64,000 nucleotides of DNA. Source: Candidatus Nitrosopumilus sp. GTDB lineage: Archaea; Thermoproteota; Nitrososphaeria; Nitrososphaerales; Nitrosopumilaceae. The position numbers and the translations under genes were made by a program. Positions within the stretch are counted from its first letter, which is position 1. Every line of letters starts with the position of its first letter. The notes under the pieces were generated by a model. That model saw only the letters and a program-made list of their open reading frames with translations. It was not told where the DNA came from and ran no database searches. Positions 1-7,718 of the stretch are shown here, one piece after another. The stretch spans positions 25,333 to 89,332 of the forward strand of contig JAOTTS010000003.1 of assembly GCA_029864335.1 (NCBI GenBank), given 5' to 3'.

Positions 1-81
1 CTAGGAATTATTGCAACATCTCTATTTTATGTAAAAAGCATACAAGATAAAAGAAGATTAAATTCTTTAATTAACTCTTAG
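1..81 (+). CDS. C-terminal end of a membrane protein (partial)
   Basis: An open frame runs from the first base to a TAG at 79-81. It encodes 26 residues: a hydrophobic stretch (LGIIATSLFYV) followed by a charged tail (KSIQDKRRL), which looks like a last transmembrane helix with a cytoplasmic tail. It is convergent with the metal ABC permease and overlaps its stop codon by 11 bases. The rest of the gene lies outside the window, so no function can be assigned. Confidence 0.45.
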   Translation, partial: LGIIATSLFYVKSIQDKRRLNSLINS

Positions 82-889
82 ATAATAATCCAGATGATTT
101 TATTCCCATAGTTCCTGCAAGTAGGCTAATTGCCAATAAAACAATAGTTCCTGCAGGAGTAATATCAAATATGTAAGAGAGTAAGATTCCTACAACCACA
201 GAAAATATAGAAAAGCTCATAGAGATTATTGCAGTTTGTTTGAATCCCTTGCCGTACATAATTGCAGTAACGTTAGGAATTACAAACAAAGCTGAAATTA
301 ACAATACGCCTACAAGTTGAATTGATGTAACTACAGTTATTCCTGCCATAAACACAATCAAATAATTTATTTTCTCAACAGGAATTCCACTTACTTTGGC
401 TTGCTCTTCATTAAATGTTGAATAAAGAATTTGACGATATAGCAACAAAATTACAATTAGAATTCCACCAGTTAATGACAAAATTAGAACAGTGTCATTT
501 ACACTAACAAGAAGAATACTTCCAAATAGAAAACTAAAGATATCAATCGTAAAACCGCCTGATAATCCTATAATTACGAGTCCAACTGCAATTCCTGAGG
601 ATAATAGTACTGCAATTGATGCATCACCAGAGATATTGTATCTATCCTTAATTTTTGTAATAATTAATGCACTTGCAATTGAAACACCATATGCTGTCCA
701 TAATGGATAAACTCCAGCAAGTAAACCTAATGCAATTCCACCAAATGATGAATGTGCAATTGCATCACCAAATAATGAGTAACGTCTCAAAACTAGGAAT
801 AATCCAATAACAGAACAAAGAATAGCTATTGCAATGCCAGAGATTAGTGCTCTGTGCATAAAACTGAAAGTTAGGATTTCTAGAGACAT
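71..889 (-). CDS. znuB: Zinc/manganese-type ABC transporter permease (ZnuB/TroC family)
   Basis: This 272-residue protein is almost entirely hydrophobic, with about eight predicted membrane segments, the size and layout of the ABC-3 permease family (ZnuB, TroC, MntB). The N-terminal part contains LFLVLRRYSLFGDAIAHSS, a stretch typical of this family just after the first helix. It would form the membrane channel for divalent metal uptake. It starts at ATG 889, two bases after the stop of the ATPase gene, and is the last gene of a three-gene operon. Zinc is the likely substrate, but manganese or iron cannot be excluded from the permease. Confidence 0.88.
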   Translation of the reverse strand: MSLEILTFSFMHRALISGIAIAILCSVIGLFLVLRRYSLFGDAIAHSSFGGIALGLLAGVYPLWTAYGVSIASALIITKIKDRYNISGDASIAVLLSSGIAVGLVIIGLSGGFTIDIFSFLFGSILLVSVNDTVLILSLTGGILIVILLLYRQILYSTFNEEQAKVSGIPVEKINYLIVFMAGITVVTSIQLVGVLLISALFVIPNVTAIMYGKGFKQTAIISMSFSIFSVVVGILLSYIFDITPAGTIVLLAISLLAGTMGIKSSGLLSKS

Positions 890-891
890 AG

Positions 892-1614
892 TTAGTGATG
901 ATGCATGTGTTCCTGCATTGAAGCCTCAGAATATTGTTTTACTAATTCATCATTTGAAAAGAATTTTTCAGATTCACCATGGAAAAATAGTGTTCTGTTT
1001 AGACATGCCACATGATTTGCCAATTGATTTACTGCATCCAAATCATGAGATGACCAAATGATAGTAATTTTTTGTTTAGAGTTTAATTCACGTAAAATGC
1101 TGTAAAACAAATCAATGCTTTGTTGATCAATTCCTGTTACAGGTTCATCAAGAATCAGAATTCTTGGATTTATGATTAGAGCTTTTGCAATAAAAACACG
1201 TTGTTGTTGACCTCCAGATAATTCACCAATTCTTCTGTTTCTTAGTTCATGTATCCATAATTGCTGTAAAATTTCATCAATTTTATTTTCGTCTGATTCA
1301 TTTCTTAGTCCCATTCTTACAACATCAGTTACTGTAACTGGGAAATTTTTTTCAAAAATTGGTTTTTGTGGAACATACCCAATTTCTTTGAGATAATTTT
1401 TTGATTTTCTAATATCCTCACCAAAAAATTTGATAGTTCCTTTGTACTTTGTGTTTAGCCCAAGCATAGAGTCAAAAAGGGTAGATTTGCCTGCGCCGTT
1501 AGGACCAATTATGCCTAGAAAATCACCTTGATTAATCTCGAAACTAACATCATCTAGTGCTTTAACATCAGGATATTGAACGGTTAGATTTTCAATCTCA
1601 ACTATTTTCAACAT
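892..1614 (-). CDS. znuC: Zinc/manganese-type ABC transporter ATP-binding protein (ZnuC family)
   Basis: A 240-residue ABC ATPase. It has a Walker A motif (GPNGAGKS, near residue 37), the signature LSGGQQQR, a Walker B motif (ILILDEP) and the switch histidine in WSSHD. It energises the permease encoded just downstream. The start ATG overlaps the end of the substrate-binding protein gene by 7 bases, so the genes are translationally coupled. The C terminus ends in EHMHHH, a short His-rich tail that could bind the transported metal. ZnuC is preferred over other ABC families because of its partners. Confidence 0.9.
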   Translation of the reverse strand: MLKIVEIENLTVQYPDVKALDDVSFEINQGDFLGIIGPNGAGKSTLFDSMLGLNTKYKGTIKFFGEDIRKSKNYLKEIGYVPQKPIFEKNFPVTVTDVVRMGLRNESDENKIDEILQQLWIHELRNRRIGELSGGQQQRVFIAKALIINPRILILDEPVTGIDQQSIDLFYSILRELNSKQKITIIWSSHDLDAVNQLANHVACLNRTLFFHGESEKFFSNDELVKQYSEASMQEHMHHH

Positions 1615-2513
1615 AGTGCCTCCTTTAGATTTTCAAGATTATGAGTCATTTTAGAAATGTAAGTACCATCAGATACTACTTCTAAAGGAGACAAAACTAA
1701 GACTTTGCCACCTATCTCGTTTGCAATTATTTCAGATGTTCTAGTATTGTCACTTTCTTCAGCAAAAATTACTTTAATGTTTAATTTTTTTGCAGTAAAA
1801 ATAATATTTTCTAATGTTTTTGCAGTAGCTTCCCCATGTGAATCATTTGATAAAATAATTGTATGTTGATTTAGATTGTATTCTTTTGCAAAATATGAAA
1901 ATGCATCATGAAAAGATACAAAATCATTACTACAATTAGAGAGATCATTTCGAATTTTTAAATCAAGTAGATCTAATTCTTTAATATATACTGCAGCATT
2001 TGACTGATAATATTTTTCATTAACAGGATCAGAATTTGAAAATGCGTTCGCAATATTTTGTACTTGAATTTTTGCATAAACAGGATTTAGCCAAATGTGC
2101 GGATCTCCAGAATTCTGGGAAATTTCATCATTAGAATTCTTAGATAAAATTCCATAACTTGTATCAATTATCTCACCAGAATAACCAATCTCTTCTAAAT
2201 TATCAACCCAGTTTTCAAAACCAATTCCATTGATAATGATTAGATCTACCTTTTGCATTCTTTGTACATCTTTAACAGTTGGTTCCCAATCATGAGGTTC
2301 AACCCCTATAGGAACAAGTAAGACAACATCAATTTTTTCTTTTCCTACATTTTGTGAAAATTCATGTAGTGGGTTAAATGACGAAATGACTTGTAGTTTT
2401 GAATTATTGGAACTTGTAAATTGTTGGTTTGTATTAGTTCCATAAACAGCAATCGAGCTTAATGGAATTATTATTGCGATTGCAATTATTGCTATCTTTA
2501 TCTGAATATTCAC
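1608..2513 (-). CDS. znuA: Zinc/manganese ABC transporter substrate-binding protein (ZnuA family)
   Basis: This 301-residue extracytoplasmic metal-binding protein starts with GTG at 2513 and a hydrophobic helix (residues about 5-24) serving as a signal or anchor; there is no lipobox cysteine. Candidate ligands in family order are the His of PHDWEP, the His of DPHIWLNP, the His of SFHDAF and an acidic residue in EESDNTR. The long His-rich loop of many bacterial ZnuA proteins is absent. It is first in the znuA-znuC-znuB operon and divergent from a NikR-like regulator, which suggests metal-controlled expression. Confidence 0.9.
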   Translation of the reverse strand: MNIQIKIAIIAIAIIIPLSSIAVYGTNTNQQFTSSNNSKLQVISSFNPLHEFSQNVGKEKIDVVLLVPIGVEPHDWEPTVKDVQRMQKVDLIIINGIGFENWVDNLEEIGYSGEIIDTSYGILSKNSNDEISQNSGDPHIWLNPVYAKIQVQNIANAFSNSDPVNEKYYQSNAAVYIKELDLLDLKIRNDLSNCSNDFVSFHDAFSYFAKEYNLNQHTIILSNDSHGEATAKTLENIIFTAKKLNIKVIFAEESDNTRTSEIIANEIGGKVLVLSPLEVVSDGTYISKMTHNLENLKEALC

Positions 2514-2529
2514 GCAGCAGATATTTACG

Positions 2530-2542
2530 GATTATTAATAAA
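2530..2542 (-). promoter_or_regulatory. Probable TATA region of the metal ABC operon
   Basis: On the minus strand this reads as an AT-only element (ATTTATTAATAAT) centred about 23-25 bases before the GTG start of the substrate-binding protein gene. That is the spacing of an archaeal TATA box with little or no leader. The assignment is by position and composition only. Confidence 0.45.
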
Positions 2543-2549
2543 TCTATGA

Positions 2550-2564
2550 AATCTTAATAAGATT
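2550..2564. promoter_or_regulatory. Inverted repeat between znuA and the NikR-like gene, candidate operator
   Basis: AATCTTA-A-TAAGATT is a perfect 7+7 inverted repeat with one central base, in the 90-base divergent intergenic region. It lies upstream of both promoters' TATA regions, where a dimeric ribbon-helix-helix regulator encoded next door could bind. A second short palindrome, CTTATAAG (2575-2582), overlaps the likely TATA box of the regulator gene. Confidence 0.45.
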
Positions 2565-2603
2565 AATTGCTAAACTTATAAGATAATTAATAACATTAGG
2601 CAT

Positions 2604-2987
2604 ATGACAATAGTCTCAATTTCATTAAACGATGAAATTCTCTCAGAATTAGACAAGTTGCAAACAACTATGGGATTTTCAGGGAGGTCTGAGGCAATTA
2701 GAGCAGGAATCAGATCATTTGTTTCTGAAGAAAAACAAAAAGCAGATTTATCTGGAAATATTCACGCAATTCTTTTGGTTGTACATAATGATGAATTTGA
2801 TCATGTGGTTTCAGGAATTATCCATAATTTTGAAGATTTAATCACAACACATCTTCATAGCAAAATTGAGAAAGAAAAGTGCATGGAGCTCTTTTTGATT
2901 AATGGTGATGCAGAAAAAGTCTCTACAATTACAAAAGATTTTCAGACAAACAAAAACATGAACACTGTAAAGCTAGTTACACTTTAG
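2604..2987 (+). CDS. NikR-like ribbon-helix-helix metal-responsive regulator
   Basis: A 127-residue protein with an N-terminal ribbon-helix-helix DNA-binding domain (residues 1-45, including SRSEAIR-like GRSEAIRAG) and a C-terminal ACT-like domain as in nickel regulator NikR (E. coli NikR is 133 aa). Aligned by eye with E. coli NikR, His74, His85 and Cys93 match ligands H76, H87 and C95. The position of H89 is Lys87, while His83 lies nearby. It is divergent from a Zn/Mn-type importer, so it may control that operon and sense a metal other than nickel. The family is clear; the metal is inference. Confidence 0.85.
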   Translation: MTIVSISLNDEILSELDKLQTTMGFSGRSEAIRAGIRSFVSEEKQKADLSGNIHAILLVVHNDEFDHVVSGIIHNFEDLITTHLHSKIEKEKCMELFLINGDAEKVSTITKDFQTNKNMNTVKLVTL

Positions 2988-4345
2988 ATATTTAGTGGAT
3001 TTGTTCTAGTTACAAAAATTATACTCATTATTGAAATTACTAAAATTAATAATGCAATGGTTCCAAATTCGGGTACAACAACTAGTGCAAATTCAGTTTC
3101 TTGTCCTGTATTCCTAATATTTTCAAATTTAATAATTGTTGGACCTGTTTGATCTTCAGCAAATGTAAATTTCTCAAATTCTCCACCAACTTGTGCAGTA
3201 CCAGATACACGATGAATTTCTTTCCCATTTTGGATTAGGATAAATGTATAATCAGAATTTCTTAAAGGATCATTAGTTCTTCCGTCTCTAATTGTAAAAA
3301 TAAAATTTGTGTCAATTCCAGGTTCAACTTCTAGTGGTTCCCATGAGAGATTTACTTTAAAGTCCTCACTTTTTGTATATGCCTCTAAGGGAAATGCTTT
3401 ATCTTTACTAGTAGATATTGTAAACATCATATTTTCTGGTAATGGTTCATCGGTTTTTTTCATTTCATTTTTCAAATATCGTAAATGATCCTGTAGTAAA
3501 ACAAGATGAACTATTCTTTCGTTATCATCGGTATAATCATCAACAGATATTGAGGATTTGAATAATTCAATATCATTTACATTTGCAGAATAGCTTGGAG
3601 ACAAGAATTCTACAAAATCTTTTGGCAAATGAGTCTCTACATGAACTACTAATACATGAGACAATTGTTTTTCACTCCAATCAAATGGCATTTCAAATGT
3701 AACCTGTTTAGCCTCAAAATCATACTTGAAATTAGAAATTGAATCAAAATAGGACTTTGAACGAAATTCTACATCATTATTTTCAGAATCCTTTTGCATA
3801 AAAGAGACAGTCTCAATTAAGCTCAAATCAGCATTATAGACACCAGAATTCTCTATGATGTTTATGGGTTCATCAATAGTTCTAATCTCAATCTCAAAAT
3901 TATACAAACCAGATGAAGTAAACAATGGACCTGTAATCTCTATAGGATTAGATTCTGTTCCATGCCATGCTCCAAGTAGTGAGTCTTGCTCACCATGAAT
4001 TGTTAATTTTTCTTCTTGTGTCGGAGTTACCTTAATTTGTAAAACTCCATCATCAGCAAAAAAATAATTTCTAAAAATCATTTCATTTTTATAAAACAAT
4101 CCAATTAGGAATGTAACATTTTTTGCATTTTCTTTTGTTTTATCTTCAGTTGCAGTAATTGTGATTTGTTCTTGAGCATTCTCAAAATACATCGGCATCT
4201 CTACTGAAATTGATAACTCTTTTCCTTGAATATCGATTGAAGATATTGTATCAATTCCAAAACCATGTCCATAGACATTGCTTGCTGGAAATAGCAAGCA
4301 TGCAACAAGAACAAAGACAGCATATTTTTTTAGAGACAGCATCAT
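2984..4345 (-). CDS. Secreted protein with PEFG-CTERM-type C-terminal anchor
   Basis: This 453-residue protein has an N-terminal signal peptide (hydrophobic about 8-25, ending near SNVYGHG). Its C-terminal tripartite tail has the motif VVPEFG, a hydrophobic helix and a short basic end. This is the PEFG-CTERM sorting signal described for thaumarchaeal surface proteins handled by an archaeosortase. The middle is beta-rich with no recognised enzyme motif; a region near residues 335-425 resembles an Ig-like surface domain. It overlaps the end of the convergent NikR-like gene by 4 bases. Probably a cell-surface protein; its role is unknown. Confidence 0.75.
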   Translation of the reverse strand: MMLSLKKYAVFVLVACLLFPASNVYGHGFGIDTISSIDIQGKELSISVEMPMYFENAQEQITITATEDKTKENAKNVTFLIGLFYKNEMIFRNYFFADDGVLQIKVTPTQEEKLTIHGEQDSLLGAWHGTESNPIEITGPLFTSSGLYNFEIEIRTIDEPINIIENSGVYNADLSLIETVSFMQKDSENNDVEFRSKSYFDSISNFKYDFEAKQVTFEMPFDWSEKQLSHVLVVHVETHLPKDFVEFLSPSYSANVNDIELFKSSISVDDYTDDNERIVHLVLLQDHLRYLKNEMKKTDEPLPENMMFTISTSKDKAFPLEAYTKSEDFKVNLSWEPLEVEPGIDTNFIFTIRDGRTNDPLRNSDYTFILIQNGKEIHRVSGTAQVGGEFEKFTFAEDQTGPTIIKFENIRNTGQETEFALVVVPEFGTIALLILVISIMSIIFVTRTNPLNI

Positions 4346-4361
4346 TTTAGTTCATCAAGGG

Positions 4362-5072
4362 CTATTTTACTGTCAATAATTCTTCTACTCTTTGAATTAA
4401 ATCATCCATTGTTGTTGCCTCTAAAATTGGTTGAAGTTCATTAGGATCTTTTGCACCAAGTGCAGATAATGAGTAGATGTAATCAACTGTAGGTGTATCA
4501 GTAGTTAGATAGTATTGCTCCAACACATGATCTAAAGCGTGAGGTTCAACAACTTGAGGCAATGCCTGTATAACAATTTTCTTTTTCCACAATTCAACTA
4601 ATCGCTCCCATTTTTCTAATGAAATGTTTTCATCAATTTCTGGAATCATTTCAACTTCTGCTTGAATGTACATTTTTTCTTCTGTTCCAATTTTTTCATG
4701 TATATCAGATATTTCTTTATGTCCTTCAACTGAAAGTGGGTCATAGTTTTCAGGCTGGGAAATTGATGGAGGAATAATTTTTTTGATTTTAAATGAATTT
4801 CTTCCTATAGTTTCAATGTGGAGTTGCAACCCATCAATCTCAACGTCTTCACATTTTGTAATTTTAGCAATTGTTCCAACTAATTTGGGGGAATTCCAAC
4901 CATTTACAGTATTATTTTCATCAAGCAAACAAACTCCAAACTGACCATCACCTATCATACAATCATCAACCAATTGCTTATAGCGTGGCTCAAAAATTCG
5001 AAGAGGGAGTTCTTGTCTTGGAAACAGAACTAAATCTAATGGAAAAATAGGAATTACTTTTGTTTGTGTCAA
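4362..5072 (-). CDS. Lon N-terminal (substrate-binding) domain protein
   Basis: A 236-residue protein whose N terminus (IPIFPLDLVLFPRQELPLRIFEPRY, split by family convention) is the hallmark of the Lon protease N-terminal/LAN domain. There is no AAA+ ATPase and no Ser-Lys protease domain, so this is a stand-alone substrate-recognition domain protein, of the size of YbbP-/cereblon-N-like single-domain members. The C-terminal half is helical. It lies between a surface protein and pyrB on the same strand. Cytoplasmic; the biochemical role of stand-alone LAN proteins is not established. Confidence 0.82.
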   Translation of the reverse strand: MTQTKVIPIFPLDLVLFPRQELPLRIFEPRYKQLVDDCMIGDGQFGVCLLDENNTVNGWNSPKLVGTIAKITKCEDVEIDGLQLHIETIGRNSFKIKKIIPPSISQPENYDPLSVEGHKEISDIHEKIGTEEKMYIQAEVEMIPEIDENISLEKWERLVELWKKKIVIQALPQVVEPHALDHVLEQYYLTTDTPTVDYIYSLSALGAKDPNELQPILEATTMDDLIQRVEELLTVK

Positions 5073-5123
5073 CAGTTTTATTGAAATGTCTCTAGATATA
5101 TGGAATACGGATTTTAAAATAAA

Positions 5124-6053
5124 TTAAAATCCATTTTTGTTAAGTGTCAGGCCCAAAATGGCAGCACGTGTATATTTTCCATATTCTGCTTGTTCAAAGT
5201 ATTTTGCATTTTTTGTCTTATCAACATCAGATGAAATTTCATCTATTCTTGGAAGAGGATGTAAAACTATTGAATCATCTTTCATCTGTTTAATCAAATC
5301 TAATCCTACTACATAACTCCCTTTGACCTTGAGATATTCTTCTTCGTCAGGAAATCTCTCCTTTTGAATTCTTGTAACATAAAGAACATCAAGTTCATCT
5401 ATTGTTTCTGTTATATCAGTTGATTCAGTAAAATTTAATTTCTTTTTAATTTCATAAACTGAATCAGATCTGATTTTTAATGATTCGGGAGAAATTAAGT
5501 GCACGTCAACATCATAATTTCCTAGTCCATACAGCAAAGAGTAAACTGTTCGTCCATATTTTAGATCACCTACAATTCCAATCTTTAAACCATCAATCTT
5601 TTTCTTTTCTTTTTTAATTGTAAACAAATCTTGAATTGCTTGGGTTGGATGTTCTTCTGTACCACTACCTGCGTTGATTACAGGTTTATCAGAAACTTCA
5701 GCCGCAAATCTACTTGAGCCATCCAAAATATGTCTCAATACAAGAACATCAGAATAAATGGACATTATTCGAACAGTATCAGCAAGACTCTCACCTTTTT
5801 GAGTTGAAGATGAAGAAACATTTAAGATTCCCAATGAATTTCCACCAATAGATGCCATAGCAGCATCAAAACTGAGTCGGGTTCTAGTACTGGGTTCATA
5901 AAACAAATATCCCAATGTTTTTCCTTTGCAGATTTCTCTTCTGTCAGATGGATCTAATTGCATAATTTTGTTAGTTGCTGAAAATATTGTTTCTAGTGAT
6001 TCCTTATCAAAATCCTTAATTGAGATGATATCTTTTTGGTAGAACTGGTTCAT
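5124..6053 (-). CDS. pyrB: Aspartate carbamoyltransferase catalytic subunit
   Basis: A 309-residue transcarbamoylase catalysing carbamoyl phosphate + L-aspartate to N-carbamoyl-aspartate, the first committed step of pyrimidine synthesis. The carbamoyl-phosphate loop FYEPSTRTRLSF (near residue 52), HPTQAIQD and the aspartate-loop HPLPRIDEI are present, and the length is normal. It starts at ATG 6053, divergent from the regulatory subunit gene with a shared promoter region of about 40 bases. The arrangement differs from the co-oriented pyrBI operon of enterobacteria. Confidence 0.96.
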   Translation of the reverse strand: MNQFYQKDIISIKDFDKESLETIFSATNKIMQLDPSDRREICKGKTLGYLFYEPSTRTRLSFDAAMASIGGNSLGILNVSSSSTQKGESLADTVRIMSIYSDVLVLRHILDGSSRFAAEVSDKPVINAGSGTEEHPTQAIQDLFTIKKEKKKIDGLKIGIVGDLKYGRTVYSLLYGLGNYDVDVHLISPESLKIRSDSVYEIKKKLNFTESTDITETIDELDVLYVTRIQKERFPDEEEYLKVKGSYVVGLDLIKQMKDDSIVLHPLPRIDEISSDVDKTKNAKYFEQAEYGKYTRAAILGLTLNKNGF

Positions 6054-6059
6054 TCTTTC

Positions 6060-6070
6060 AATAATATATA
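6060..6070 (+). promoter_or_regulatory. TATA box for pyrI
   Basis: AATAATATATA lies about 28 bases upstream of the ATG at 6095. That spacing fits a transcript starting at or just before this ATG, and it places the TATA element upstream of, not within reach of, the GTG at 6074. It supports the shorter start of pyrI. Confidence 0.5.
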
Positions 6071-6094
6071 CAGGTGACTATACAAAGTATTCTG

Positions 6095-6556
6095 ATGGAA
6101 CAGTCCGAACTTATGGTTCGACGAATCAAAGAAGGCACTGTAATTGATCATATTGATGGTGGTAAGGGCCTTCAGGTGCTCAGTGCATTAAGAATTGATG
6201 GTAGAGATGGTGAATTAATTACTATAGCACTAAATGTGCCAAGTGGCAAATTTAAGAAAAAAGATATCATAAAAATTGAAAATAAATTCCTAAAGGATGA
6301 TGATACAAACAAGCTTGCAGTAATTGCACCAAAAGCAACTATCAACATGATAAAGGATTTCAAGCTTGTAGAGAAAAGAAGAGTTTCACTTCCAAATGAG
6401 ATTGATAGGATATTTCGTTGCTCAAATCCTGACTGCATTACAAACAGTACAGAACATATTGAATCCATAATGGATGTAATTGACAAAGAAGGAAGAGTAC
6501 TCAAATGTAGATACTGTGCAAGAGTTTTAGATGTAAATAAGCTAAAATACAATTAA
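6095..6556 (+). CDS. pyrI: Aspartate carbamoyltransferase regulatory subunit
   Basis: The regulatory chain of aspartate transcarbamoylase, which binds nucleotide effectors and bridges catalytic trimers. The N-terminal allosteric domain begins ELMVRRIKEGTVIDHI. The C-terminal zinc domain has the four-cysteine set CSNPDC and CRYC, in a C-x4-C...C-x2-C pattern. The reading frame is open to a GTG at 6074, but the ATG at 6095 gives the usual family N terminus (153 aa) and fits the TATA box spacing. Divergent from pyrB; both subunits are needed for the allosteric dodecamer. Confidence 0.94.
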   Translation: MEQSELMVRRIKEGTVIDHIDGGKGLQVLSALRIDGRDGELITIALNVPSGKFKKKDIIKIENKFLKDDDTNKLAVIAPKATINMIKDFKLVEKRRVSLPNEIDRIFRCSNPDCITNSTEHIESIMDVIDKEGRVLKCRYCARVLDVNKLKYN

Positions 6557-6593
6557 TTAAAAAATTTAAAAATTTGAAAAAGATGTTGTAGGA

Positions 6594-6899
6594 CTATTGT
6601 CCTAAGATGATAAACATCATAACTATACCGTAGATTGCGATTGATTCGACCATACCTACGAAGATGAACACCTTAGATTGTAAAGCTGGGTTCTCACTAA
6701 TGACTGCAAGACCTGCTGCACCTACTTGGCCAAGACCTATTCCTGCTCCACCTGCTGCAATACCAAATGCTAAACCAGCACCGAGGAGTTTCATAGAGTC
6801 GCCACTAGACGCACCATCTTCTTGAGCAAATGCAACTCCAGTTGATCCTAGAATTGAAATTGCTGATGCTGCCAAAAGTAACATGACGATAGTTTTCAT
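6594..6899 (-). CDS. atpK: A-type ATP synthase subunit K (membrane rotor c-subunit)
   Basis: A 101-residue proteolipid: a signal-peptide-like N terminus ending AFAQ (about residue 26), then a two-helix hairpin. The ion-carrying carboxylate is Glu85 in GMVESIAIYG. Helix 1 is glycine-rich (GAGIGLGQVGAAG) and carries Gln58. Gln58, Glu85, Ser86 and Tyr90 sit in positions corresponding to Na+-coordinating residues of Ilyobacter-type c-rings. Last gene of the E-A-B-D-H-K operon, 52 bases after the small stalk gene. The hairpin is a single one, unlike the 16-kDa double-hairpin proteolipids. Confidence 0.93.
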   Translation of the reverse strand: MKTIVMLLLAASAISILGSTGVAFAQEDGASSGDSMKLLGAGLAFGIAAGGAGIGLGQVGAAGLAVISENPALQSKVFIFVGMVESIAIYGIVMMFIILGQ

Positions 6900-6951
6900 T
6901 TATGTTGTGGCTCCTTTAGGTCCATATTTAAATCATGATGAGGTAATTGAC

Positions 6952-7083
6952 TCAAATTCGATCTAATGCTTTCTTTTTGGAAGAGTTCAGATCGTCTTTA
7001 ATAGATGTTACAAATTTATCATAATCTGCGTCTAATTCCTTTTTTGAATTTTCAAGTAATTTTTTAATTTCTTCTTTTGCCAT
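6952..7083 (-). CDS. Small coiled-coil protein, probable A-type ATP synthase subunit H
   Basis: A 43-residue gene whose ATG (7081-7083) overlaps the TAA of atpD by one base (TAATG). The product is highly charged and helical (MAKEEIKKLLENS... ending KKKALDRI) with no membrane segment. Its position between atpD and atpK and its coiled-coil character fit the peripheral-stalk subunit H, which pairs with E. It is shorter than typical H subunits (about 100 aa), so identity rests on context. Translational coupling to atpD strongly supports that it is expressed. Confidence 0.65.
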   Translation of the reverse strand: MAKEEIKKLLENSKKELDADYDKFVTSIKDDLNSSKKKALDRI

Positions 7084-7715
7084 TATTTTCTACTTTCCAT
7101 CTTTGCCTTTACTTTTTTTAACTTTGCGAATTCTTCTCTTTCTCTTTCCTCAAGAGTAGATAGAATAAATCGAATATTTTCTTTATATTGAGGAATAATT
7201 ACATTTTCAAGTGCATTTAGCAATTTTTGTGTCTTTTCTAATGCTTTGGCAAGACTAAAAATGGAATTTTCATATTCTGCAGCTTTGCAAATTTTTGGCA
7301 TCAATTCTTTGATTTGTTTTGCTGCTCTATCAATTGATGAGTTTGTATCTGCAAATCCATAAGGCATTGATTTTGTATCTTTTTCAGTAACTGTAAGTGC
7401 AGGAATTTTTACATCAACAACTCTTCTAACATGAAGTTCTACTTCCATTACCGGTGGTGTTGATTCTGCAACAGAATCAACAGTGTTAGTACCTAATGCT
7501 AGATATGCTTCGTTAACTGATTTGTAAATATCTTGCAATGGTTCCCAAATTCCACCTCTAGCTTTTGATGCTTCTTGAATCATTTCTTCAATATTTTTTA
7601 AGAGAACTTTACGTTTATCATCTAAAATTTGCTGAACCATTACAGCAATTTGAGTCGATTTTTTATATTTGAAAAGTTCAATTTTTGTTGCTGCAACGTT
7701 TTGTCCAAATGACAT
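7083..7715 (-). CDS. atpD: A-type ATP synthase subunit D (central stalk)
   Basis: This 210-residue protein is two long antiparallel helices with a short middle domain, the architecture of V/A-ATPase subunit D, the central rotor shaft. The N terminus (NVAATKIELFKYKKSTQIA) carries the basic pattern that threads the A3B3 head. The start ATG is 4 bases after the stop of atpB, and its stop overlaps the next small gene, all consistent with one operon. No separate subunit F gene, the usual partner of D, is seen in the window. Confidence 0.92.
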   Translation of the reverse strand: MSFGQNVAATKIELFKYKKSTQIAVMVQQILDDKRKVLLKNIEEMIQEASKARGGIWEPLQDIYKSVNEAYLALGTNTVDSVAESTPPVMEVELHVRRVVDVKIPALTVTEKDTKSMPYGFADTNSSIDRAAKQIKELMPKICKAAEYENSIFSLAKALEKTQKLLNALENVIIPQYKENIRFILSTLEEREREEFAKLKKVKAKMESRK

Positions 7716-7718
7716 TAG

